In this document: in pieces, positions 1 through 16,200 of the stretch
Numbering within the stretch: position 1 is the first letter of the stretch
Layout: the number at the start of each line of letters is the position of its first letter
NCBI RefSeq assembly: GCF_001411555.2
Contig: NC_049908.1
Span: forward strand, 29,843,964-29,907,963
Reading direction: 5' to 3'
Source: Juglans regia
Taxonomy: Eukaryota > Streptophyta > Magnoliopsida > Fagales > Juglandaceae
Length of the DNA stretch: 64,000 nt
Position numbers and translations under genes: made by a program
Notes under the pieces: model-generated
The model's input: the letters and a program-made list of their open reading frames with translations, nothing else
Database searches by the model: none
Told to the model about the DNA's origin: nothing

Positions 1-1017
1 AAAATTCTTTATCATTCGCTTTTCATTATTTCACATTTTATATATTATAAAAAATATCGTTATATTTTATAAAAAAACATATTAATACTTTATGATAAAA
101 AAAATTATAAATATAGAATATAAAAATAAATAATAACTGAAGTCATGCTACACAGAAATTCTATATTTTATACATCACTTAAAAAATATGTGATTTTACT
201 TTTTTATTCTCGTCTTTCATAGAAATATAAGGATAAAATGATAAAATCACATATTTTTAATTGATATACAAAGTGTTAGACTTATGTCTAGAATTTTTCT
301 AATAACTGATGCATAGTTTTTTCTTTATTTTCTTCGTTTTATTTTTTTTTTTCAATATATAAAATAAAATTTCTAAAAAAATAATAGAGTGAGAAAATAA
401 GATCAAACCTTTTTTTTTTATTATTAATTCACATCATCTCCAAGTAATTGGAAGTGGAGAAAAGGGTCACCTTGAGGGCAATTTTGTATGCTGAAGGAGG
501 ATGGATGGATCCGATATAGATGGTGTTCTTGCTCATGAACTTTTGAATTTTTTTTTTTAAAAATAAAGGATGATATAAATATCATATCATACTTTACATA
601 CTGAAATAAAAGTAATATATGAATGTAGCTTATAGCAATACTTTTTAATTATTGGGTTCAAAACAACCCTAACTATTTTATCTTTCATGTTTGTTTTGGA
701 ATACATATATTTGTCAGCTGCAAGATTATGTCAAAAAATATGACAGTACTTTAAAATTCGACATTTTTATCAGATTATTTATTTTTCATTATGCTAGTGA
801 GTCAGTGACTAGACTTCGATAAAGGCTGTTTTTATAATTTTATAATTTTTATTTATTAACATTATTGTTCGTATTTTAAATTTTAACTCCTTACAAATAA
901 ATTTTTGAATTCCGCTACATACAGTCATTTTTACGTATTTCTTGCGCACTCTACTAATATTATAAGAAATTTTTTCCCTTTCTGTTTTAGTGGGCTTGAG
1001 AAGGGCAACTAAGAGAA
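1..1017. other. A+T-rich intergenic DNA, no gene seen
   Basis: Very A+T-rich sequence with long T and A runs. I find no protein-like open frame, RNA gene or clear repeat boundary here. Confidence 0.6.
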
Positions 1018-1620
1018 TAGGAAACGAAGGCACAGCTCAGAATAAATAAACTTTTCAACTTGGTCCACGGGTAGACCCTTTAGACACAACTCCATGAGAG
1101 AGCATGCTGCAGGGATGAGACTCGCCGTCTTGCAAGTCCCTAGAACAGCGCCCAGCCCTTGAGTATCAGCCCACATAAACCGGCGGGAAGTAAGGGGAAC
1201 TCTCGATCTTCTGACAATGAGACATTGACGAATCACCAAGGACACCAACAAGGTAAGCAAATCAGCAAATCATACCATATTAAAGGCATTATTACCCGAG
1301 CTACATGTCACATTAATCACGTTGTCGTAGAGGCACGTCGCATTAAATGACTTTGACAAAAGGAACAATAAAAATGACGTGGATTCCAAGAGGGCAAGCA
1401 CGATCTGTCCTCCCAGACTCCCGATATAAATAGCAACTTTCAGGTATGGGGAACTCTCTTTGATCTTTAGACTCTCGTTATTTACAAACTTCTAAAATAT
1501 TATACTAATTTTGACATCGAAGACTCCTCCGTTCCAAGGCCAACTTCTTCTGATATTTCTCTTCTCTATTTTCACAAGCTCAGTTTTGAAGATCTAAATT
1601 ATTGGAACCTGACTTAAAGG
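1018..1620 (+). repeat. Probable degraded LTR of a retrotransposon
   Basis: This block has a base composition unlike the A+T-rich flanks. It contains a TATA-like box (TATAAATAG at about 1425-1433) followed by pyrimidine-rich sequence, as in plant LTR promoters. I found no partner LTR, primer site or target duplication, so the boundaries are only where composition changes. It could be a solo LTR or a fragment; the short open frames in it do not resemble proteins. Confidence 0.4.
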
Positions 1621-1980
1621 CGTATGAAACAAAACGTTAATAAATGAGATTGGCTAAAACAGTTATTTTATATTAAAAAAATAATATAATCAAACACGTT
1701 AATAAAATACATAAAAAAAAGTGACACCATATAAATTTTTTTTGTGATTGCATATAAATTTTTTTTGCCCAATAACGGTGTGCAGTTTGTGTGCGGGTGT
1801 GTCCGAGAATCCAACCTTCTCTAAATAGCAAATCTCAACGACCTTTAAATATATGTTCGGTTCCAAACCAGTGAAACCACAACTGACTTCAATTTTTAAG
1901 ACAAGTTCCGAAAATAGTACGCTCGTACGTACCAACAACGTACGTACGTTTTCATATGCAACTCCGGAACGTCGTTGGGA

Positions 1981-3213
1981 ATGATGCAATGCACCAAAAT
2001 GCTCTCTTCATTTGTCGACTGGATCGTGTTCTCCTCCTCCTCATCCTCTTCCTCTTCTTATTCTTCCTCAACTTCTTCCCGATACGATCACGAAGACAAT
2101 GATCAGGTAATAATCTCGGCTGAAACAGAAAACAATGATGAGCAAAATGACGTCATCTTGGATGACGTTGCCACAAATGGTGATACCATTCCGGTGGGCA
2201 TTGCTGTCACCGACGCGTCTGCTGCGGTCACTGTTGCCGTCCCTGCTACCGAGGCCCTGATACATGATCACCCTCCTCCCATCACGACTACGATCATCAA
2301 CAGTCGAAAACGGAGACGCATTGATCACTACGACGAGGACGATGACGACATATTATTGGCCGCACAAGAAGAAAAAAAGCACCTTGACGACTCTCGGAGA
2401 CCATCGCACCGGCTTTGGACCAACGAGGACGAGATCCAGCTCTTGCAAGGCTACCTCGAGCACCCGACGAGTCGCGGGAATATTATACACCACAACGACA
2501 CCGCATTATTCTATGAACAAATCGGGTCCAAGCTTCAGGTAGGCTTCAACAAGAACCAGCTCTTGGACAAGCTCCGAAGGTTAAAGAGGAAGTACCGCAA
2601 CGCTCTTGAAAAAATCAATGCAGACAAAGAGTTTTCTTTCAAGAGCGCGCATGATCAGGCTGCTTTTGAAATTTCTCGTAAGATTTGGGGCGATACAAGG
2701 CGCATGGACAAACCTGGCGTACTCGAAGAGAATACGTTGGATGATGGTCTTGATCAACTGAGTCCCACTACCCTTAATCATCTTAATCTTGTCGATGTCA
2801 AGGTGGAGAATGATGAAGTTTTGAACGATTTGAGGCTGCGCAAGCGGACAAAGTCCGGCCACGCTTCGAAGAACCGTTCGATATCAAATTGTAGAAACTA
2901 CGGCAACAATAATGATGATGTTGACGACAACAATATTGACAACGGTAATGCAACGAGGTTGATCGAGGATACAGTGGGGAGTTGTTTGTCGCCCTGGTTT
3001 AAGGAGTTGTTGAGTAATGCATTTTGTCCAATGCCGTTGAGTGGTACTCTTCAAGGGGAGTCGACCATGAGTTTGCAGGGTGAGGAACAAATGGATGAGA
3101 ACGGGAGAGAGCAACGAATTTTGGAGTTGGAGAGGTATTCGAAGCAGTTGGAGTTGGTGCAAGATCAAATTAAGTTAGCTTTGCAGGAGTTGCAGTCTAA
3201 TATCAGAGAGTGA
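1981..3213 (+). CDS. GeBP/STOREKEEPER-like (DUF573) transcription factor
   Basis: An intronless frame of 410 codons from ATG 1981; the frame is open a little upstream, but this is its first ATG. The N terminus is serine-rich, then acidic, with a basic KRRR cluster near residue 110 that could be a nuclear signal. Residues about 138-240 match the GeBP/DUF573 DNA-binding domain: HRLWTNEDEIQLLQGYLE begins it, followed by a FNKNQLLDKLRRLKRKYRN helix and an F-K-S-x-H-D-x-x-x-F-E-I-S-R-K-I-W-G block. The last 35 residues form a leucine-zipper-like amphipathic helix, as in GeBP proteins, which dimerise there. Family members are plant nuclear transcription factors linked to trichome and cytokinin responses; the exact role of this copy is not shown by sequence. 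Lack of introns is usual for the family. It converges with the eS24 gene downstream. Confidence 0.9.
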   Translation: MMQCTKMLSSFVDWIVFSSSSSSSSSYSSSTSSRYDHEDNDQVIISAETENNDEQNDVILDDVATNGDTIPVGIAVTDASAAVTVAVPATEALIHDHPPPITTTIINSRKRRRIDHYDEDDDDILLAAQEEKKHLDDSRRPSHRLWTNEDEIQLLQGYLEHPTSRGNIIHHNDTALFYEQIGSKLQVGFNKNQLLDKLRRLKRKYRNALEKINADKEFSFKSAHDQAAFEISRKIWGDTRRMDKPGVLEENTLDDGLDQLSPTTLNHLNLVDVKVENDEVLNDLRLRKRTKSGHASKNRSISNCRNYGNNNDDVDDNNIDNGNATRLIEDTVGSCLSPWFKELLSNAFCPMPLSGTLQGESTMSLQGEEQMDENGREQRILELERYSKQLELVQDQIKLALQELQSNIRE

Positions 3214-3804
3214 TCATGGAGGATTTTGGAAGACCTCTTGGGTCTTCAATTTTCACTTTAATGTTCCATGAGATTTGCCTGGTGATTCTACAATTTCAAT
3301 GATCTTTATTGAACTATGTATGTTTTTGTTCAGAGACATGCCTGTCTCAAGCTACCAACACAGCGGTTAACAAAGCCAATGTTTGATAGGTCATTTTAAC
3401 TCAAAAGCAGCATGCTAAGACAGCCTTTTGCTCCGACAACTTTACCAAATTGCATATCTGTGCCAAACTTGGGATTAGATTATAATATTTCAAACCCGAA
3501 CAAAAATGGGTTCATTTTACCATGGAAAACTAAATGCATCACTAAAAGACCAACCACATGGACTTTGGATTCCACATCCGATTGTAATGCAAATTTACTA
3601 GAATGTGATGCTACTCAAAACTTCAAAATCTGCTTCACGAATTACTCACAGTCGAACACTAGAACGAAACATCAGAAAACAAAAACATTTAACACTAGAA
3701 CCAAGAGCTTTCATTTTCAAAAAAACTGACTAGAAGATATCACTATTGAAGGAAAACCACTGCTGAAAATCAATCTTTAAGATCAACACAAAACCCATGA
3801 AAAC
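3214..3804. other. Convergent 3' flanks of the GeBP and eS24 genes
   Basis: About 590 bp between two stop codons facing each other. It must hold the 3' UTRs of both genes. The open frame at 3412-3729 has no family resemblance and I treat it as chance. Confidence 0.6.
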
Positions 3805-6426
<2,622 letters not shown>

Positions 6427-6527
6427 GTTGGTAGTTGAAGATCGGCGAGCCGAGTACAGCGCTGGGGCGAAGAAGGCACAAACACGGACAGTGCAATTGG
6501 GCAGCTGAGAGGGAGAGAGAGAAAGAA

Positions 6528-6623
6528 TAGGGTTTATATAGCGCTAGGGTTTCAAGTGGTACGCTAAGAAAGGCTTTTTGGGCTGGGTTTTGAAAGAAAC
6601 TAATTCCATTATTGTAGTGGGCC
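6528..6623 (-). promoter_or_regulatory. eS24 promoter: telo-boxes, TATA box and site II motifs
   Basis: Upstream of the eS24 start there are two telo-boxes (AAACCCTA, read on the minus strand) at 6528-6535 and 6545-6552. A TATATAAA box at 6533-6540 overlaps the first. Site II elements (TGGGCY) lie at 6579-6584 and 6618-6623. Telo-box plus site II is the known promoter signature of plant ribosomal protein genes, bound by TCP-type factors in growing cells. The leader just downstream is pyrimidine-rich (CTTTCTCTCTCTCC), as in many translation-related genes. Confidence 0.7.
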
Positions 6624-6719
6624 TGCTGGCCCCATTATAGCACAGGCTTGGGTAATCTCTTTGCAATATAGCCTTTTTTAAAGTAATATAATTATTTTTA
6701 ATATTAAAAATTTTAAGTG

Positions 6720-6920
6720 ATAGCTCTATTTGTACAGTGAGATAAGATAAAATAATTTTAGATAAAAATTAAAAGTTGAATAAAATATTATTTTTAATAA
6801 TAATAATATTATTATTTTAATATTTAAAAAAATTATATTATTTATTATATTTTATATAAAAATTTAAAAAAATTATAATGATGAGATGAGAAGAAATCGT
6901 TTTTATATCCAAACAGCTCT
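6720..6920. mobile_element. Tourist-like MITE, degraded copy
   Basis: One of several copies in this window of a family of about 200 bp with an A+T-rich body and a GATGAGATGAG motif near one end. Ends resemble inverted TIRs (right end ...TCCAAACAGCTC). Boundaries are approximate. Confidence 0.5.
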
Positions 6921-7234
6921 TATGATTTAAATTATTAACTTATAAAATCACTTGAGATAAATTAAATTAACTAATATATTCATAAATAACAATGATTTGG
7001 ATATACAAGTTATTAAATTTTAAAAATTTTAAAGTATGAATGTGATAAAATCAAGGGGGTTTTTTCAGATGAGATGAGGCTGAGAATTGCCCGTTTCTTC
7101 AGAATGAATCACCGCCTAGATTTCCTCAACCCCACCTCGCTCTCTTCCGCACCAAAATCCCAAACAAAATATCCCCCAACCTTCTTCTCTTTCCCCACCA
7201 AAACCCATAAATCCAATCCTCCGACCCCAACTCC

Positions 7235-10200
7235 ATGGCCACGTCTTCCTTCGTGGAAGCCACCCCATTGAAATGGAAGCAAACCTTCCCATTTCAGCTC
7301 CCCCCTCCTCATCTACTCCCAACCAGCACCACCTCCTTCACCAGACCCATTAAATTTGGCAGCGGAATCTTGTATTTAAAGCTCCAAGGCTCCCCTAGAT
7401 ATAGCGTTAAATGCTTCCTTGTCGCCAAGAATAAGCATTTAACTGACCGGGACTTTGACAATTCTGTCTCGCTTAATAATGAAAACTGCCGGAACCCGTT
7501 TGAAATTGTTGCAAATTCTGTATATAACATCATAAAGGCATTGAGAAAACCCGCGATTGCCGCGGTGCTGTTGGGGTTGCTATTAATGTACGATCCCAAT
7601 TCGGCGTTGGCGGCCTCTGGAGGTCGAATGGGTGGGAGGTCGTTTTCCTCGCGGTCTTCATCCTCTTCTTCGTCGTCGAGGAGTTATTCCGTGCCGAAGA
7701 CGTCGAGCCCGGGGTATTCTTACACGGTGCCGTATTACGCGCCTTCACCTTTCGGTTTTAGCGGTGGCGGCGGCGGATTCTACCTGGGGCCGGCTGTCGG
7801 GGTCGGAGTGGGAGGTGGGTCGAGTTTCTTTTTTATTCTAATGGGTTTCGCGGCGTTTGTCTTGGTTTCGGGGTTTCTTTCGGATCGGTCGGATGGTGGT
7901 GTTCTTACTGCTACCGAGAAGACAAGTGTGTTGAAGCTTCAGGTATTATGCAAATTCGATTTTGCTCTTATTGACATGGATTTGAATGATGTAATTTCTG
8001 TTACATTAGTGAGAACGTTAATGTAAAGTGGTTATATAATTGCTGACTTTTACCATCATAGTTGTTGGTCTTATTTGAATGGTAGATAAAATCTTCTCCT
8101 TTGTATATGTATACGTCCCTTGTTCATGGGATATGCTTCTGGTTTTCATTAATAAAATTTTGATTACTCATTCAAAAACAGAAAAAATAACTGGTCAAAT
8201 TGAATCATAAGCTAGTATGTTATCTCTGACAACACAAACACTAGCAGTATAAACAAACCAGCGATTAGTTAGGCAGCTCTTTTTTTTTTTTTTTTTCCCT
8301 TGATACGTGCTTGGGTTGTTTTTTTAGCTAACCTTGTTACATTTTGCTTTTCTCTTGATGAGGGTAAGGCTGGTTTGTGATGGGCCAGGATAGGTGGGTT
8401 TAAGTCGTATTTATTTTTATTTTTATGAGATGGATTAATTAACATTAAAGCTGTTTTCTGATCTATGAAGCCACATAATGAGCGCCAAGAAATCACGTAT
8501 TGATAAGTGCAATCTCATATGGAGTATGAGTTGAAAGGCTTGGAGAATTCCTGAAGTTTCTATAGTCAGCATGCTAAAATGTTGGCTATAGTTTTTTTTT
8601 ACCGATAAAAAAAAATGCTCAGAAAAATATAGAACATTGGTCCCCATAATAGTAACATCATATCCAATGAAATGATTATGGCCCCTGTAAGTTGAGTACT
8701 TGACAATTTGGAAAATGGGCAAAAGTCAAGGATATAGATTAGAATATGAAAGTTCACAACGAGTATTCTTGTATATTGTGAGGTCAGATTTAGAGAGTTG
8801 GTTCATTTGGTTGCCTATGAAGTAAAAGTTATATGTTTTCATGTCATTGCAGAGAACGTGCTTGTAATAACTTGAGTTATGATGCACTTAAAATCTTTAT
8901 TGAAGTTATGATGGCAATAATTCGGAATTTTTCTCGTTATTGTCTTTTCTTAGGTTGGATTGTTGGGCTTGGGGCGGTCACTCCAAAGAGATCTTAATCG
9001 GATTGCTGAAACTGCAGATACATCTAGCTCTGGGGGTTTGAGCTATGTGTTGACAGGTGGAGCTTCTAAATGAGTATATTTGTTATTCATATTTAATGAA
9101 AAGAAATGCCGTCTTTTCTTCATCAAATAGCTAGTGGATATGGTCATCTTAGGCAAATTTAATGTGATGTTTGATCTTACATATCAAAATATATGTGTGT
9201 GTGTGTGTGATGTTTGATGCCTGAAAAAAATTATTCCGACGAACTTTGCTGACAGGTAAGTTAGTCATGGATCTATTCTGTTCCTGAATTGCTCTGTTTA
9301 TGTAATCCTGGTTGCCTAAAAGTTATACCTGAAATGGGGACTCGCTCTCTCTTAAAATCAGGATTTTGAGTGAGAGGTAGGTTGTAATCTTGCAGGTGTA
9401 TCAGTTAAATTACCATGATCACGAGCACTCATTGGATGAGCTTAGAGTTTTCTTTTATAACACTTTACTCTATTGGTCGATTGTAATAGATTCCAAATTC
9501 AAATGGAATGAATATTCTTGAACTCGTTGTTTCCTTAGCAATCATGCCTAGGTGTTACTCTTGTATATGTCCCATGTACTTTGCCTATTCCTCATCAAGA
9601 AAATCTGTATTTACTGATAAAAAAAATACCGAGGGCGGAAAAGGGAAAAGAGAAGCAAATTCGTAAATTCGAACCCTATTCCGAAGGTGAGGTGATGTCC
9701 AATTCCTGTGGGGTAAATTGTGGGCCACTAGGCACAAGGTGAAGGGAAGATAATATTGGGAATCATATAGAATAATTCAAATAGTTAATTGCAAAAATGC
9801 ACCAACTGTCATCAATTTTAAAATGAAATTAATCATCTAAAGTTTTAATAGGTATAGTGCATCCTTTAGTACTTCCATTGATTACCTAAGTTTAAGAAAT
9901 AATTAATCACTACAAATGTTGAAGTTATAGGTTCTCTCTCTCTCACTTTTTTATTTTGTTTATAGGTTCTTTAATGTTACTTATTAAAAAAAAGATCTTT
10001 AATGTTAGTAGATTCTTTAACTAGATTGTGATACTCCATATGATAAAGATAAGTGTAAGTGGTGTATGAGATCTCACATTGCTTGGGAATGAGAAGTTCT
10101 TGCTCTTTATAAGATTCCAATGGGCCTCTAATTGTATCATTGACTAGTCTTTTTGGAATATATGCCATATAGTTTGGGTCTTCCATTGGGGCGTTACGAA

Positions 10201-13200
10201 TGATATCATAGCCTATCCTAACTTGAAATGTTTGTAATACCCCATATGATAAGGATAAAGGTAGGTGGTGTATGAGATCTCATATTGCTTGGGAATCTTT
10301 ATAAGTTTCCAATGGGGCTTCAATTGTATCATTGACTAGTCTTTTTGAAGTATAAGTCATGTGGTTTGGGCCTTCCATTGAGGCGTTACAAATGGTATCA
10401 GAGTCTATGCTAACCAGAAATGTGGGACTTGAGTCATGTTACCTACTACGGACTGGCTCGACGAGAACGTTGGGAATTTAAGGGGGTAGATTGTGATACC
10501 CCATATGATAAGGATAATGGTAGGTGGTGTATGAGATCCCACATTGCTTGGGAAGGAGAAGTTCTTGCTCTTTATAAGATTCCAATGGGGCTCTAATTGT
10601 AGAATTGACGAGCCTTTTTGGAGTATAGGCCATGTGGTTTGGGCCTTCCATTGGGGCATTACAAATGGTATCGAGATTGAGCAAGGTTGGAACTGATGAA
10701 GACTATTTTCAGTGAGTGGATCTCCCATGCAAAGTACAGGTTTTGTGACTTTCTGTAGATTGGGTGGGGATTCCTCATATATGACAACCATGAGTATGCT
10801 GTACAGTGACTAATGCATATGGGTTTCTATTCTGCATAATTTTTTAATTCCTATGATGTCGCCACTACTCTGCCATAGGACTATCAATATAACTATGGGT
10901 TTTCATCCTCTTAAAAAAATCTTTAATGTTATGAAGATGGGTTTTTCTGAAGACAAGGTTATTTCTTCTATAAGTTGGGCTGAGGTGATCTTGTAAAATG
11001 AGTGTGTGATATTCTTCCTTTAATCAATAAAATTTCTGATTATGGAATAGATGAAGGAAGTTTTCTAATGTCATAAATTTAGAAAAGGGAAGCTCGAAGG
11101 TACAGTTGAAAAGAAAGGCTGTCTTCTTGAAGAGATAATGCAATCTCTTTAAATCAACCTTGGGCCATAGGACAACTGGAGTGGGAATCCAAATTCTTTC
11201 TTAAAAAAATTTATTTTTTCCTCATCTAGATGAGAGAGTTGCTTTATTTTACTGATATTGATACAAATTGAGTTGAAATTATGGAAAAAGTCACCTATCA
11301 ATCAAAAAGAAATTGTGGAAAAAGTTTATTGAATACAATGACAATTTAGACAGAAATGTACAAAGGATTATGCAAATAAATAAACAATCCTGTGAGTTCG
11401 AATGCTGTAGAGACAGCACGTGTCTTTAGAAAAGTTTCACATATATATCTGTCTAGGGAATGTGCTGTAGCTCAAGATACTATTATTTTATGTTAATTCA
11501 CACTAGTGTGCTGAATCTGCTGATAAAGAATTCTCCAAATGGCATCAAAATCATGAAAATATTCCTTTTAGTGATTCAAGAATGGTCATCACCATAATGT
11601 TGACTTGTCCAGATATGGGACTGATTTTCTGATCATTCGTAACATGCCCCAAGGTATTTGATTTGGTGGCAAGAACATGTGGTGTCTACTTATTGTATTG
11701 CTTCTTAATTTGTCTAGTGTTGTCATATCATCAGCCCATCTCATTTAAGATGGAAATAAAAGACTAATATTTCTTCTTATAGCATATGTTTTTGGTCATA
11801 ATTTTGTCTTCTTAGAACTGCTTCATCTAAGACTTCTCATATGAAACATGAAAAGCCGGGGCTTTCTTGTTATTTTGGTGGTTGTTAATTATCTTAAATT
11901 TCTGGCTGTCTTTCTTCTGGATGCAGAGACAACGCTAGCTTTGCTTCGGCATCCTGATTATTGTATCTCAGGTTATTCATCTGTAAGTTACAAACCATCT
12001 TGTAGAAGTTTATCTATTGAACCAAAAAATCACATTTAGGTTCTATGCTTTTCTAACAAACAAGCGAGAGAAAGAAGGGGGCAGGGGAGTGTTGCACACT
12101 AGTATGTTATGGTCACACGCACACTAGTATGTTATGGTCACACACAGCACGTAGACACCACTCAAGGACAATGGGTAATTTTTTAGACCTGTTGAGTGAT
12201 TAAATTAAAAAAACCTCACTTTTGTAGATTTACGTATATAAGTAACAATTTATGTAGTGTATCTTGACATTTTGGATTTTCTCTTACTCATAAAAAAAAA
12301 AAAAAAAAATCTTGACATTTTGGATTTCGCATATCTTTATCGATCTTTTTTCTTTTCTTTTTATTTTTTTTCTTCAATTTAGTTTGACTAGATCTCAGCA
12401 ATGTTGAAACATGCATACTTGTGCCATTCTTGCAGGTGGATTTAAAGAAGGGCATGGAGGATGGAGAGAAACGCTTTAATCAACTTTCTATTGAAGAACG
12501 GGGTAAATTTGATGAGGAAACACTTGTCAATGTGAACAACATTAAAAAGCAAAGCACAGCCAGTCAGAGATCTAATGGATTCAGCAATGAGTACATAGTG
12601 GTAAGGTCAACTTTTAGATGGGTTTCATTAAAATGTATTTAAAAAGACTCCAGTTAAGGATTGTTTTGTGGTAATTTTCTATTCATTTATGGGTTTAGTT
12701 TATTTACATGCATGAAATAATTTGTGATAATCCTTATTCCCATCTAAGGTGTTTTCTCCCATCTATCTTCATATGCATGAGCATTATAATTTATTATACA
12801 CAAACACCTCTATCATGGTCCAATGCATCACCCGGCGCACCCTAAATAAAGTTACCTAACCATTGTCAATATTGGTCTGAATACCTCTTTCTACTGTTTT
12901 CCTTCATTTATATAGAAAAGGGTTACAACCGAGCATTGAAGCCAGCGCTTAATTGCTGCTGGTTTTACCATACACGTTAGCTGCTATTTACATGTTAAGT
13001 CTATTTACGGTATACGAAGAGTCTATTTACTGTACACGTTATCTATTTATCTGATATACTATCTAGATATGGAAAGCATAAAAGTATCTCTATAAAAGTA
13101 TCTCTGTAATATAAAAGTATCTCTGTAACATCCCCCCTCAAATTGATGCTGGTGGATCAAGAAGCATCAATTTGTCAACCAAGAACTGATGCCGATGCCG

Positions 13201-16200
13201 AGAAAGAGCTTTAGGGCAGGTTTGGGGGGTGAGATGAGAATTTTGTGTTTTGTTTTGAAGTTAAAAATATTATGTTTTAATATTATTATTATTTTAAGAT
13301 TTGAAAAAGTTGTATTGGGATTTGAATTGTTTATTGTATTTTGTATGGAGATTTGAAAAAGGTGTAATGATGAGATGAAAATTTTGTGTTTTGTCTTGTG
13401 CCCCAAACCTACCCTTAGTGAATATGTCTGCAGTTTGACGTTCAGTGGAAATGTGAGGGAGTGTAATCACATGTTTGTCAAAGGATTCACGTATAGAATG
13501 GCAATCAACTTCGATATGTTTCGTACGCTCATGGAAGACAGGATTAGCGGCGATCTGAATAGCACTGGTATTATCAGCATGAAGAGGAGTGGGATGTAGC
13601 TGAGGAAAACCAAGTTCACCCAATAATCCACGAAGCCATGTGATCTCAGAGCATGTGGAAGACATAGCACGATACTCAGACTCAGTAGAGGACTTGGAAA
13701 CTCTGTCTTGCTTCTTACTCTTACAAGAAATGAGTGCATTGCCTAAGAACATGCACCAGCCAGTAACAGAGCGACGAGTATCTGCACATCCGGCCCAATC
13801 AGCATCACTATATCCCACCAACTGTAAGGAAGATTCTTTAGGGAAGAACAATCTGCGTGTAGAGGTGCCCTTCAGATATCGGAGAATGCGACGAACAGCA
13901 GCTAAATGAAGATGTCGGGGAGCCTGCATAAATTGACTAACTTGCTGTACAGCAAAAGAAATGTCAGGACGAGTAATTGTCAAGTAGTTCAAACTCCCAA
14001 CAAGCTGCCGATACAAGGATGGATCTGATAGAAGCTCCCATTCTTCTTGACGAAACTTAAGATTTACCTCCAAGGGAGTAAAAACAGAGTTACCCGATTG
14101 GAGACCACCCAATGAAATAACATCCTCCGTGTATTTGTGCTGGTGTAACAACATACCAGTTGGAGTAAGTTGTACCTCAAGGCCAAGAAAATATTGTAGG
14201 GGACCAAGATCTTTCATGTGAAAAGAGGCCTTGAGATGCTGTTGTAATTGCTTAATTAACTCAGTATCGGAGCCAGTGATCACAATGTCATCAACATATA
14301 CGAGAAACAATACGATTCTTGCAGAAGTCTTGCGAAGAAAAAGAGAGGAATCAAACTGACTCTGAGTAAAGTGAAAAGCAAGCAGGTTAGAGCGAAATTT
14401 GTCAAACCATGTACGCGGAGCCTGTTTCAGTCCATACAAGGATCGGCGTAGCCGACAAACTTCTAAGGAAGGTGTGGCAAACATGCCGGGAGGTGGAGAC
14501 ATATAGATTTCTTCCTTCAAATCTCCAGGTAGAAAAGCATTCTTTACATCCATCTGACAAAGAAACCACCCTTGTGAGGCAGCAAGTGCCAAGATAGTCC
14601 GCACAGTAGTCATTTTTGCAACAGGTGCAAATGTTTCTTCATAATCAATACCATACTCCTGTCGGTTCCCAAGAACCACGAGACGGGCCTTATATCTGTC
14701 CAGTGAGCCATCAGCTCGAAACTTGACTGAGTATACCCATCTACAACCAATAGGTTTGACATCAGAGGGACAACTTATAAGGTCCCAAGTGTGATTGTCT
14801 TGAAGAGCTTGGATTTTCTCTTGCATGGCCTGCTGCCAACACGCTTGGGTGGATGCCTGAGTATAAGAGTGAGGAACAGAAATAGTGTCTAGAGTGGCAG
14901 TAAGCGAGGTGTGAGGAAAACCATACCTATCTGGTGGATGTGTAACCCGAGTGGACTGCCGAGGTATAGGAATCGTAGAATCAGGTGACGGATCAGTGCC
15001 TGGAAGGGGCGTTGAAGAAGGGGTAAGACGTCGATGATACACCATACCTGGTTGAAATCGCTTAATACAAGAAGACACATCATCAAAAGCGGGAAGAAGA
15101 GTAATAGGAGGATTAGAAATAACCTGAGACTGAAAGAAATATTGATTTTCGAAGAAAATCACATTCCGTGAGATTCGGAATTTATTTGCATGAGCATCAT
15201 AACAAATAAATCCTTTCTGAGTGGGACTATATCCCATAAAGGCACACATGACAGACTGTGCAGCAAGCTTGTGACGCTCAACAGGTGGCAGGTGAACAAA
15301 ACAAACACACCCAAAGGTATGAAAGGATTGATATTCAGGAGATATGCCAAATAAGCGAAAATATGGAGAATCATAATCTAAAGTAGTAGTAGGCAAACGA
15401 TTGATCAAATAGACAGCAGTAGATAAAGCTTCTACCCAAAACTTAGAAGGTACAGAAAAATCAATCAATAAAGTACGAACGACATCTAAGAGATGATGAT
15501 TTTTACGCTCAGCGACTCCATTTTGTTGAGGAGTATATGGACAAGAACGCTGAGAAATGATCCCCTTTTGCTGAAGAAAATTTTGAAAAGAATGAGACAT
15601 GTACTCTCCCCTTGAGTCGGAGCGTAAAGTTTTGATACAAGTACTGAACTGTGTCTCAACAAGCGCAACAAATTTTTGAAAGACAGAAAACACGTCAGCT
15701 TTAGAACAGAGAAAATATATCCAGGTGAATCGACTATAATCATCTATAAACGTCACAAAATAACGATACTGACCATGAGAAATAATAGGACTCGCACCCC
15801 AAACGTCAGTATGCACAATCTCAAAACAGTTAGACGCACGACTACCATGTGCAGGAAAAGGTAAAGTTTTACTTTTACCAAGACGACAAGTGACACAATC
15901 CAAATATACAAGAGAAGAAGAAAATGAATCTTTATTGCCCAAAAAGCCATGTTTCATAAGATGAGTCAAGACAACAGAATTAGGATGACCTAATTTCTTA
16001 TGCCAAACTTCATTAGTATTGGCAGTAGTCGTACAAGCAAGAGAAACAACATTAGGAATAGAAAACTGTAAGGGAAATAAACGTCCTATTTTAGGCCCCT
16101 TCGCGATCACCGTCCCCGACACCTGATCCTGCACAAGACAACCACCACGAGAAAAGTGAACATCACAATTATTATCTACCAATTGTCCAACAGAAATCAA

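Noticed and set aside
1975..1980. Earlier start of the GeBP frame at a TTG
   Set aside because: A non-ATG start is not needed; the ATG at 1981 is two codons downstream in the same frame.
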